A stretch of DNA of 64,000 nucleotides, from NCBI RefSeq assembly GCF_002210425.1, contig NZ_MWQK01000001.1, forward strand, positions 496,001 to 560,000, read 5' to 3'. Position numbers and translations under genes: made by a program. The notes under the pieces are model-generated. The model made no database searches, was not told where the DNA came from, and was given only the letters and a program-made list of their open reading frames with translations. Below, piece by piece: positions 17,143 through 24,898 of this stretch. Positions within the stretch are counted from its first letter, which is position 1. The number at the start of each line of letters is the position of its first letter. The DNA comes from Fibrobacter sp. UWB2. Lineage in GTDB: Bacteria > Fibrobacterota > Fibrobacteria > Fibrobacterales > Fibrobacteraceae.

Positions 17143-18243
17143 TTACATCCAGCCACGATCAGATGTACCAGAAATACCACGAATCTTAAGGTCAAAGTCA
17201 TCGCGGTTCGTAGCAGCATTCATTGCCGTTTCAAGCGAAATCTGCTCATTCTGATAAAGTTCCAGAAGCGCCTGGTCGAACGTTTGGCTATGGTATTGGA
17301 TGTGGCCTTCGGCAACAGCCTGTTCCACCATGTCAATCTTGTTCTTGTCCTGGATGTATTCCTTGATGGCACCCGTATTCACGAGAATTTCGGCAGCAGG
17401 GACTCGACCCTTGCCATCCTTCGTCGGCAAAAGACGGAGCGAAATGATACCCACCAAGACTTCGGCAAGCAACAGACGAATTTCGTCATGCTGGTGCGGC
17501 GGATACATCGAAAGGATACGGTGGATCGTTTCTACGGCGTTCGTCGTATGGATAGTCGCAAAGACCATATGACCCGTATCGGCAGCGGTAAGCGCAATCT
17601 GCATCGTTTCAAGGTCACGAATTTCGCCCACGAGGAGCACGTCCGGGTCCTGACGGAGAGCGGCACGAAGCGCATTTGCATAAGAAAGCGTATCCACACC
17701 GATTTCACGCTGCGAGATAATTGCCACGTTATCGCGATAAAGGTATTCAATCGGGTCTTCGACTGTAATGACGTTCACAGATTCTTTCTGATTGATGTAG
17801 TCAATCATCGAAGCAAGCGTTGTCGACTTCCCCGAACCCGTCGTACCCGTCACAAGCACAAGACCGCGCCTGGTCAAAGCCAAATCACGAATGATTTCGG
17901 GCAAATGCAGTTCTTCGAACGGCGGAATCACAGCCTTGATATGACGAATCACGACGGCGATTGTACCACGCTGGCGAAACACGTTCACACGGAAACGGCC
18001 CATATCGCGGGCGCCCACAGCAAAGTCGCATTCCTTGTTTGCCTCAAAGCGCTGTTTCTGGTCGCGATTCATAATGTCATCCAAGAAGGAATCCATCATG
18101 GCGCTATCGATGCGCACGTCAAAAAGTCTTTGTAAGACGCCATTGATACGGTAAACCGGTGGAACGCCAACTCGTAAATGCAAGTCAGACGCCTTGCGGT
18201 TCACCATCTCACGCAAGAGCTGTTCGATGCGAAGTTCAGCCAT
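17143..18243 (-). CDS. pilT: Type IV pilus retraction ATPase (PilT/PilU family)
   Basis: 366 residues from the ATG at 18241-18243. GGAGAA at the end of the preceding gene serves as ribosome site, with the two reading frames 1 base apart. It carries the PilT hallmarks: Walker A 'GTTGSGKST' with the Asp box 'VITVEDPIEYLY', Walker B 'DPDVLLVGEIRD', and the His box 'GHMVFATIHTTNA'. PilT hexamers pull pilin subunits out of the pilus and drive twitching. The C-terminal 'AIKEYIQDKNKID' deviates from the canonical PilT 'AIRNLIRE', so PilU or a lineage-specific PilT is possible. Type IV pilus parts have been reported as adhesion factors in Fibrobacter. The coupled upstream TPR protein may be a partner. 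Confidence 0.9.
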   Translation of the reverse strand: MAELRIEQLLREMVNRKASDLHLRVGVPPVYRINGVLQRLFDVRIDSAMMDSFLDDIMNRDQKQRFEANKECDFAVGARDMGRFRVNVFRQRGTIAVVIRHIKAVIPPFEELHLPEIIRDLALTRRGLVLVTGTTGSGKSTTLASMIDYINQKESVNVITVEDPIEYLYRDNVAIISQREIGVDTLSYANALRAALRQDPDVLLVGEIRDLETMQIALTAADTGHMVFATIHTTNAVETIHRILSMYPPHQHDEIRLLLAEVLVGIISLRLLPTKDGKGRVPAAEILVNTGAIKEYIQDKNKIDMVEQAVAEGHIQYHSQTFDQALLELYQNEQISLETAMNAATNRDDFDLKIRGISGTSDRGWM

Positions 18244-18244
18244 A

Positions 18245-21190
18245 TTAGACTTCTCCAAACTTTTCGCGGTAGAGTTTCTTTACTTCTTCCAGACGGGATT
18301 TGATTTTTTCATTATCCGGATTCTTCTTTGCAAGATCCGTATAAATATCAAGAGCCTTGTCGTAAACACCCTGTTCCATATAAATGTCCGCAAGCGTACG
18401 CGTATTCAGGCTATCGTCCAAATCCGTAGCGCCACGGGAAAGCGGAGCATCTGCATTTTCAACGAGACTTGCAGCCACTTCGTCATCGGAATCGCCGGAC
18501 ATTAGGTAATCCACGCCGTTGTTGTTCGGTTCATCCGATTCCGGAAGGGAATCGTCTTCGTCAAAGAGGCCCTTGAATGCGTTAGAAACTTCGGAGTCGA
18601 TGGAATCGAGTTCTGCAGACGGAGCTTCTTCAGCGACCGGTTCAGCTGTTTCGGCAACAGGTTCTTCGAGCTGTTCTGTGGCGGGCTCTTCAAGAGTTAC
18701 ATCAGACGGTTCTTCAAGAGAATCAATCGGAGCAGAGAAAACGCTTGTCGGTTCTTCGGCAGGAGCTTCTTCGATCTTTTCAGCAGGAGCTTCGGCAACT
18801 TCGGATTTTTCTTCCGGAAGGTCGTCGGCATCTGCACCGAAGATGCTATCAAAGGATTCATCGACGCTCTTTTCAACGTCTTCTTTGACCGCTTCTTCTT
18901 CAAATTCTGCGCTTGTCGCTTCCTGGCTCAAAGGCTCTTCAACGCTTTCGGTAGTTTCGCTTGCCGGAGCGTCAACAGGAGCGGATTCAGTCGGCATGGA
19001 ATCATCTTCGCCGAACATGGAGGCAAACGCACCGCCCATTTCCTTCGCCAGGTCTTCATCCTTCGGAGATTCTTCGACAGGCTGTTCTTCAACATTCGAT
19101 TCAGCAACAGGCTGTTCAATAGCGGGCTGTTCTTCTACAGGAGTTTCAGCAGTAGCCTCTGCCGGAGCTTCATCATCGTCACCGAAGAGGGCGTCAAAGG
19201 CGCCATCGACTTCTTCAGCAGCAGATTCATCGTCAGCAGTTGCCACATTTTCTAAAGACTCCGCAGGAGCTTCGACAACTTCTTCGGCAACGTTTTCCGC
19301 AATTTCTTCAGCCGGCTTTTCAATGTCGGCAGGCTGTTCTTCCAAAGTTTCTTCAGCCGGTTCTTCAAGCGATTCCGAAACCTGCGTTTCGGCAGCATTT
19401 TCTGCAACCGGAGTTTCAGATTCCGTCGGAAGTTCTTCATCCAGGTTCAGAACAAAATCATCGTCTGCCTTTGGAATGTCTTCATCGTCCGAGAAATCCA
19501 TATGGGATGTCGGAACAAGACCTTCTGCCGGTGCGACATTTTCAGCAGATTCATTCGGAACAAATTCTGGAGCCTTTTCAAGAGCATCTACAGCAGGAGC
19601 ATCGTTGTCCAAGCTAAAGTCGGCATCGGCAGACTTTTCGAACAAGCTACTAAAGGAATCTTCAGCGGATTCTTCTTCGGGCTTTTCAACAGATTCTTCG
19701 AGAGGCTTTTCTGCGGTTTCTTCAGCGGCAGGAGCTTCGCTATCCAGGCTAAAATCAGCATCCGCAGACTTTTCGAACAAGCTACCGAAGGAATCTTCTA
19801 CGGATTCCTCGAGAGGCTTTTCAACGTCAGCCTGTTCTTCAGACTGTGTTTCAAGAGCGGGTTCTGCGACTTCCTCAGCAGATTCAGCAGCATTAACCGG
19901 TTCTTCGGACGGCGTTGAATCTTTTTCTTCCGGAAGTTCGTCATCTCCAAGGAGCGACGAGAAAGCATCATCGACATTCGTTTCAGCCTCTTCGGCTTTG
20001 CTTTCCGCCTTGGCCGGTTCGTCTAGGTCAAAGACATCATCTGCAACGCCAACGTCTTCATCGTCAGAGAAGTCCATGTGCATTGCAGGAACGTTATTCA
20101 TTCCGGCAAGATTTTCCGCATCAGTCGGTTCTTCTTCAGGAGCACCGAGATTTTCAGCAACAGGTTCAGTAGCCTGTTCTGCGGGCTGTTCTTCTGCGGA
20201 TTGTTCCACAGGCTGTTCTGCAGACGGAGCTTCTTCCGGGAGTTCATCATCGCCAAGGAGCGAAGAGAATGCGTCATCGACGTTGGTAGACTTTTCATCC
20301 GCATCTAGCGGTTCGTCCAAACTGTCGAGGCTAAATTCAGCGTCATCAGACTTTTCTTCCGTGACTTCTTCGGACTTCGGTTCTTCGATAGCATCAATCT
20401 TTTCTTCTTCATCCGAGAAGTGCGAGAAGAGCGAAGACGTTGCAGGTTCCTCTGCAGCAGGTTCATTCTTTTCCGAAGAATCCACCACTTCAAGATCGTC
20501 ATCGCCACCCAAAATGTCAGAAATTGCAGACGACACTTCGGAAGAATTCAAGGCATGACCTTCGAAGCTTGCATCCTGGGCCGCATCGCCATTCTGGGCA
20601 ATTTCATCCGATGCAAAGTTCAAGGAATTGCGCAAAGCCTCCATCGAGGTATTGTCTTCTTCGTCTGTATTCGGGAGTGATGCAGCCAAATTTGCAAAGA
20701 TATTGTCTTCGCCGGCTTCTGCATTTTCAGTATCGTCAGAAACATCCATGGTGAACGAGCTGTCGTCCATCACCGGAGGTACAAGAGTCTCTTCTTCTGG
20801 CAGAACATCGTATTCATCCTTCCAGAACGGGTCCAACGGGTCCATATCGTGGACACGGCGGAAACAGGCATTGCGCTCGGCTTCCTTGCCAAGCTTATCG
20901 TAAGATTCCCCCATCCGCTTATGGGCAGAAAGGCAGAACGGGTCTTTGGCGAGCACCTTCTTGTATTCCGTAATGCTACCGGCAAAATCCTGCTGGCCAG
21001 CCAAAATCTTTGCACGGACCAACATCGCCGGAACATCGGACGGAGATGCGGCAAGAGCGGCATCCACTGTTTTCAAGGCGGCTTCGTAATCACCCGCAGC
21101 ACGTTCCATATCGGCAAGCCAGGCCAAAGCCTGAGAACGCCCCTTATTCTTTTTTACAGCCTTTCTGAGAGAATCCAACGATACAGCCAT
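18245..21190 (-). CDS. TPR protein with very long acidic repeat region
   Basis: 981 residues from the second of two adjacent ATGs, which gives the better 5-base spacing from GGAG. Residues 1-130 are three to four TPR units ('ALAWLADMERAAGDYEAALKTVDAALAASP'). Residues about 140-920 are disordered and dominated by Glu, Ala, Pro, Asp and Ser. A short hydrophobic motif is repeated in it eight or nine times, for example 'VDDAFSSLLGDDELPEE' at about 305 and 407, 'EDSFSSLFEKSADADFSLD' at about 466 and 511, and variants near 662, 719, 777 and 869. A last TPR pair closes the protein (930-982). There is no signal peptide. The start overlaps the Trm112-like stop (TAATG) and the stop is 1 base from pilT. 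Function unknown; docking of several partners is inference. Confidence 0.8.
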   Translation of the reverse strand: MAVSLDSLRKAVKKNKGRSQALAWLADMERAAGDYEAALKTVDAALAASPSDVPAMLVRAKILAGQQDFAGSITEYKKVLAKDPFCLSAHKRMGESYDKLGKEAERNACFRRVHDMDPLDPFWKDEYDVLPEEETLVPPVMDDSSFTMDVSDDTENAEAGEDNIFANLAASLPNTDEEDNTSMEALRNSLNFASDEIAQNGDAAQDASFEGHALNSSEVSSAISDILGGDDDLEVVDSSEKNEPAAEEPATSSLFSHFSDEEEKIDAIEEPKSEEVTEEKSDDAEFSLDSLDEPLDADEKSTNVDDAFSSLLGDDELPEEAPSAEQPVEQSAEEQPAEQATEPVAENLGAPEEEPTDAENLAGMNNVPAMHMDFSDDEDVGVADDVFDLDEPAKAESKAEEAETNVDDAFSSLLGDDELPEEKDSTPSEEPVNAAESAEEVAEPALETQSEEQADVEKPLEESVEDSFGSLFEKSADADFSLDSEAPAAEETAEKPLEESVEKPEEESAEDSFSSLFEKSADADFSLDNDAPAVDALEKAPEFVPNESAENVAPAEGLVPTSHMDFSDDEDIPKADDDFVLNLDEELPTESETPVAENAAETQVSESLEEPAEETLEEQPADIEKPAEEIAENVAEEVVEAPAESLENVATADDESAAEEVDGAFDALFGDDDEAPAEATAETPVEEQPAIEQPVAESNVEEQPVEESPKDEDLAKEMGGAFASMFGEDDSMPTESAPVDAPASETTESVEEPLSQEATSAEFEEEAVKEDVEKSVDESFDSIFGADADDLPEEKSEVAEAPAEKIEEAPAEEPTSVFSAPIDSLEEPSDVTLEEPATEQLEEPVAETAEPVAEEAPSAELDSIDSEVSNAFKGLFDEDDSLPESDEPNNNGVDYLMSGDSDDEVAASLVENADAPLSRGATDLDDSLNTRTLADIYMEQGVYDKALDIYTDLAKKNPDNEKIKSRLEEVKKLYREKFGEV

Positions 21191-21192
21191 CA

Positions 21193-21447
21193 TTACTCCA
21201 ATGGAAGAAGAACAGCTTCATCCGCCAAAAGTACAGGTATACCGTCGCGAATCGGATAGACGCGAGAACCATCAGGTGTCGTAAGCGCTTCGGTCAGGGG
21301 TTCAGTAATAGCTTCGCCAGCAACATTCTTGAGCGTACCAGCCTTAATCGCATTGTTCAAAAGAGCGATGCAATCCTCGCCTGCCTGCGAAAGAGGTTGA
21401 CGAGTTTCCGGGCAGCAAAGAATACTTAACAATTTAGAATCGAGCAT
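21193..21447 (-). CDS. Trm112/UPF0434 (YcaR)-like small protein
   Basis: 84 residues from the ATG at 21445-21447 (AAGGT just upstream); the longer frame would start in an inverted repeat. It matches the Trm112-like family: 'LDSKLLSILCCPETRQPL' at the N-terminus and 'YPIRDGIPVLLADEAVLL' at the C-terminus. The zinc-finger 'CPVC' of many members is reduced to 'CCPET', and a helical insert sits in the middle. In eukaryotes Trm112 activates methyltransferases; bacterial members have no settled role. The gene is translationally coupled to the TPR gene. Confidence 0.8.
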   Translation of the reverse strand: MLDSKLLSILCCPETRQPLSQAGEDCIALLNNAIKAGTLKNVAGEAITEPLTEALTTPDGSRVYPIRDGIPVLLADEAVLLPLE

Positions 21448-21460
21448 AAGACCTTTTATA

Positions 21461-21488
21461 TGTGTTATTTCATCAAAAAAATAACACA
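21461..21488. repeat. 10-bp perfect inverted repeat upstream of the Trm112-like gene
   Basis: TGTGTTATTT (21461-21470) and AAATAACACA (21479-21488) with an 8-base spacer, between the GT2 stop and the Trm112-like start. On the minus strand no T tract follows, so it is either a weak terminator or a regulatory hairpin in the leader. Confidence 0.6.
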
Positions 21489-21510
21489 ATTTTTACAAAA
21501 AAGGGCGATT

Positions 21511-23163
21511 TTAACGAAGATATTTGAGGTTTACGAGGGCAAAATTGCCGTTTTTGCCATTTCCAATGAGCAAATACACGCACATGCCCAGTTTATCGAG
21601 CCAATTCATATTGAATTCTTCGCGGTAGCCCGAGAAATTTGAGACCACCAGGAGCTCGCGGCAGCCCGTGCGGTTGCGAATGGACTCCATATCCGAAAGC
21701 GGTCCAAGGAGATGCTTGCGGTTTTCTTCGCTCAACATTTCGGGTTCAGAGCTCACGCAACCGAGAATTTCAATGCCCGGAATCACGTTGTAGCTATCAA
21801 ACCAGTTGTTGAGGGAATCTTCGCGGCCACCCAGCAAGATGGAGCGGTGGCGCTTTTTCGCAAAGATGCGGTAGAAATAGTTTATCCAAAATGCAATACG
21901 ACGCCAAGCGAGGAGCGCAAGCGGAATAAAGAGGCTAGAAGCGACCGCCAGCGTAATCCAATGGGAATCGTATGGCAAATAGGTCGTTGCATCATTGATG
22001 ACTGGAGTCTGGGTGAAGTAGCGGAATGCAGAATACCCACCGACAATAAGCAAGTTCAGCGGAATCAAATAACGCAAGAACTTCTCGCCCTTGAGACTTG
22101 AAACCGTATATTCCCCACGGAACATGAGGAACACGATGTTCAAAACAATGGCTAAAATCGCAAGGATCCAGTCTTCTGAACCAGAATGGATGATGACATC
22201 GCCTTTTCCGGCACAATCAAAGCATGTCGAGAACACGCCTGTTTCATAGCAAAGAATGAAAAATGCCCAGATAGCAACTACGCCCAAATCGAGGAACATC
22301 TTCCAGAACTTCGGAATCAGGCGCGAGAACATACCCACGAATGCGGCAAACAAGATACCGAAGGACACGAGGAAGTTCGGGACAAAGTAGAGATCCTTGT
22401 GCTTTTTCACAAAGATAAGCATCGCCTTGTAGAAGTCTACATACGAGCCCCAACGGCGTGTACGGCAGCTCTGCCCCTTAAAGTGCAGAATGTTCGTGAC
22501 CGGCGTGTAATAGTTGTGGAGCCCCATTTTCTTGGTACGGAAACAGAGGTCCAGGTCTTCACCATACATGAAGAAGTCTTCGTCAAAGCCGTTCAGCTTT
22601 TCATAGACATCGCGACGGATGCAGAAGAACGAACCACTAATGGCATCGACTTCAATCATCTCGTCTGGGTCCGCATACGACATGTTGTAGCTTGCAAGCG
22701 TCTTATTCTTCGGGAAGAGAGCCGCAAGGCCAATCGTCTTGGAAACAGCAGAAACAATCGTCGGGAAAGAACGGCGGCAAGCCCACTGGAGCGTTCCATC
22801 TTCGTTCAGAATGCGGCAACCGACCGTGCCCGCTTCCGGGTGCTCTTCCATGAACTTGAGCATTTCGCGGAAGGCGTTCTTCGAGATAATCGTATCCGGG
22901 TTGATAAAAAACAGATACGGCTTGGTCGCATGCTTTTCGGCGAGGTTACAGCCCTTGCCAAAGCCCAGGTTTTCCTTGGAGTCAATCCATTCCACTTCCG
23001 GGAAGAAGTTCTTGATTTCGGGAATGATCGGTTCGGTGGAACCGTTATCCAAAACGATAATCTGCGAATCGATTCCTTCACAAGCATCGCGCACAGACTT
23101 GAGGCATGCCGGAATGAAGTCGCAAGAGTTATAAGCAATGATAATGACAGAACAAGAAAGCAT
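21511..23163 (-). CDS. GT2 glycosyltransferase fused to membrane and Rossmann domains
   Basis: 550 residues. Residues 1-230 are a GT-A family 2 transferase of the rhamnosyl type: 'SVIIIAYNSCDFIPACLKSV', 'IVLDNGS', 'NLGFGKGCNLA', 'FFINPDTI', and 'FFMYGEDLDLCFR' holding the catalytic ED. Residues about 265-440 contain five to six membrane segments. The last ~110 residues, starting 'KKRHRSILLGGREDSLNNWF', resemble the Rossmann (CoA-binding-like) domain found at the start of CapD/WbpM-type dehydratases and sugar transferases. Such a fusion is unusual. It is likely an inner-membrane enzyme of exopolysaccharide or glycolipid assembly; donor and acceptor are unknown. It is one of three adjacent GT2 genes. 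Confidence 0.85.
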   Translation of the reverse strand: MLSCSVIIIAYNSCDFIPACLKSVRDACEGIDSQIIVLDNGSTEPIIPEIKNFFPEVEWIDSKENLGFGKGCNLAEKHATKPYLFFINPDTIISKNAFREMLKFMEEHPEAGTVGCRILNEDGTLQWACRRSFPTIVSAVSKTIGLAALFPKNKTLASYNMSYADPDEMIEVDAISGSFFCIRRDVYEKLNGFDEDFFMYGEDLDLCFRTKKMGLHNYYTPVTNILHFKGQSCRTRRWGSYVDFYKAMLIFVKKHKDLYFVPNFLVSFGILFAAFVGMFSRLIPKFWKMFLDLGVVAIWAFFILCYETGVFSTCFDCAGKGDVIIHSGSEDWILAILAIVLNIVFLMFRGEYTVSSLKGEKFLRYLIPLNLLIVGGYSAFRYFTQTPVINDATTYLPYDSHWITLAVASSLFIPLALLAWRRIAFWINYFYRIFAKKRHRSILLGGREDSLNNWFDSYNVIPGIEILGCVSSEPEMLSEENRKHLLGPLSDMESIRNRTGCRELLVVSNFSGYREEFNMNWLDKLGMCVYLLIGNGKNGNFALVNLKYLR

Positions 23164-23197
23164 AGGCTAGTTGGTAAAACTTAGTAGGAAGAGTGCG

Positions 23198-23911
23198 TTA
23201 AGCCAAGCCCAAACGAAGCTTGAGCACGAGGAAGAACGCTTCGGAGATGATTCCGCCGCTCATCTTGGAGGTGCCACGGGTGCGGTCCGTAAAGATGATG
23301 GGGATTTCCTTCACGCGGAGGCCCTTCTTCCAAATTTTGAAAGTCGTTTCGATCTGGAAGCAGTAACCGTCACTCTTCATCTTGTCGAGGTTCAAAGCCT
23401 GCAGCGCTTCGCGGCGGAAGCACTTGAAGCCGCCCGTTGCATCGCTAATCGGGAGGCCCGTCACAATGCGGGTATAGACATTTGCACCATAGCTCAAAAT
23501 CAAGCGGCGCAAGTCCCAGTTCACCACGCTGATGCGGTGGTCCTGATAGCGGCTACCTAGCACGAGGTCGGCATCTTCGGCAGTTTCCAGGAAGCGGTTC
23601 AAGTCCGTCGGAGAATGGCTAAAGTCGGCATCCATTTCGAACACGCGTTCGTAATCGCGTTCAAGCGCCCACTTGAATCCAGTCACATAAGCGGAGCCAA
23701 GGCCCATTTTGCCCTTACGGCGAATCAAATGAATTCGAGAATTCTTGTCCGCTTCGGCCTGAACGAGATCGCCCGTACCGTCCGGAGAGCCATCGTCCAC
23801 CACCAAAATTTCAAGACATTCATTCTGTTCCAAAATTGCCGACATGATGAGGAGAATATTCTCCTTCTCATTGTAAGTCGGAATGATTACCAAACTCTTA
23901 GGAAACGCCAT
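23198..23911 (-). CDS. Polyprenol-phosphate mannose synthase-like GT2 (DPM1 family)
   Basis: 237 residues from the ATG at 23909-23911; an upstream TTG would add a poor extension. It carries the DPM1 pattern 'LVIIPTYNEKENI', 'ILVVDDGSPDGTG', 'GLGSAYVTGFKWAL', 'EMDADFSHSP' (metal-binding DAD) and 'GSRY'. It ends with 'DRTRGTSKMSGGIISEAF'. It lacks a C-terminal membrane domain, like bacterial Ppm catalytic domains. Such enzymes move a sugar, usually mannose, from GDP-sugar to a polyprenol phosphate at the membrane. That lipid-linked sugar is the donor for GT-C enzymes such as the DUF2723 protein two genes upstream. Confidence 0.87.
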   Translation of the reverse strand: MAFPKSLVIIPTYNEKENILLIMSAILEQNECLEILVVDDGSPDGTGDLVQAEADKNSRIHLIRRKGKMGLGSAYVTGFKWALERDYERVFEMDADFSHSPTDLNRFLETAEDADLVLGSRYQDHRISVVNWDLRRLILSYGANVYTRIVTGLPISDATGGFKCFRREALQALNLDKMKSDGYCFQIETTFKIWKKGLRVKEIPIIFTDRTRGTSKMSGGIISEAFFLVLKLRLGLA

Positions 23912-23944
23912 TAAATACCTCTCTAAACACAAATCTATACAAAA

Positions 23945-24883
23945 TTAAAGTTGGCCAATGACATCGGAAACCGGATAAGTGCGTTTTTTATTGCCATTCA
24001 TCATTTCGCCAAGGAGCCCAAGCGAGAAGAACTGGACGCTCATCACGAGTGAGAAGGCGCCAGCCAACAAGAGCGGGCGCACATGCATAGCCCCCGTCTG
24101 TATCCATTCATAGCCAAAATAACCGCAAATGCCAAGGCCAAAAACGAGCAACAACAGCCCGAAGAGACCAAAGAAATGAAGCGGCTTCGAAGAGAAACTA
24201 CGCATGAACATGAGGGAGACCAGGTCAAGGAACCCGCTCACCAGGCGAGAAACGCCGTACTTCGAGACACCATGAACACGGGCACGGTGAGCCACCGGCA
24301 TTTCGGTAATGCGGAAGCCCTGCCACTTGGCCATCACCGGAATAAAGCGGTGGTAGTCGCCATAAAGCTGGATAAAGCGCACCACGGAGCTGCGGTATGC
24401 CTTGATGCCGCAGTTGAAATCGTGAAGGCGCTTGCCGCAGACAATCGACACGGTCAAGTTGAAAAGCTTGGAAGGCATCGTCTTGTGCCACGGATCGAGG
24501 CGGCGAATCTTCCAGCCGGAGACGAGGTCGTAACCGGATTCGAGAATCTTGATCATCTTCGGGATTTCGAGCGGGTCATCCTGCAAGTCGCCATCGAGCG
24601 TTGCGACGTACTTGCCGCGAGCCTTGGAAAAACCAAGGGCGAGCGCCGCGGCCTTGCCGCAGTTGAACTGGAAACGGAATGCGCTTACCGAAGAACCCGG
24701 CATAGCGTTGTATTCCTTGGCCAAACCCTCCACCACTTCCCAGGTATTGTCTCGGCTACCGTCATCGATAACGATAACCTCGAATTCCATACCCGTCGGT
24801 TGAATGGCGGCCCAAATTTCCTTAAACAACTCAGGAAGGTTTTCACTTTCTTCCTTAACAGGGATAACCAAGCTCAAATCCAT
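23945..24883 (-). CDS. GtrB/ArnC-like undecaprenyl-phosphate glycosyltransferase
   Basis: 312 residues. The catalytic GT2 domain shows 'LSLVIPVKEESENLPELF', 'VIVIDDGSRDNT', 'NCGKAAALALGFSKARGKYVATLDGDLQDDP' (DxD plus QDDP) and 'HDFNCGIKAYRS'. Two C-terminal membrane helices (about 230-250 and 265-290) match the GtrB/ArnC topology. The family charges undecaprenyl phosphate with a single sugar on the cytoplasmic side. The gene lies 15 bases after the DUF2723 gene and 33 bases before the DPM1-like gene, so all three are probably co-transcribed. Confidence 0.87.
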   Translation of the reverse strand: MDLSLVIPVKEESENLPELFKEIWAAIQPTGMEFEVIVIDDGSRDNTWEVVEGLAKEYNAMPGSSVSAFRFQFNCGKAAALALGFSKARGKYVATLDGDLQDDPLEIPKMIKILESGYDLVSGWKIRRLDPWHKTMPSKLFNLTVSIVCGKRLHDFNCGIKAYRSSVVRFIQLYGDYHRFIPVMAKWQGFRITEMPVAHRARVHGVSKYGVSRLVSGFLDLVSLMFMRSFSSKPLHFFGLFGLLLLVFGLGICGYFGYEWIQTGAMHVRPLLLAGAFSLVMSVQFFSLGLLGEMMNGNKKRTYPVSDVIGQL

Positions 24884-24898
24884 GACAATACCTCGAAA

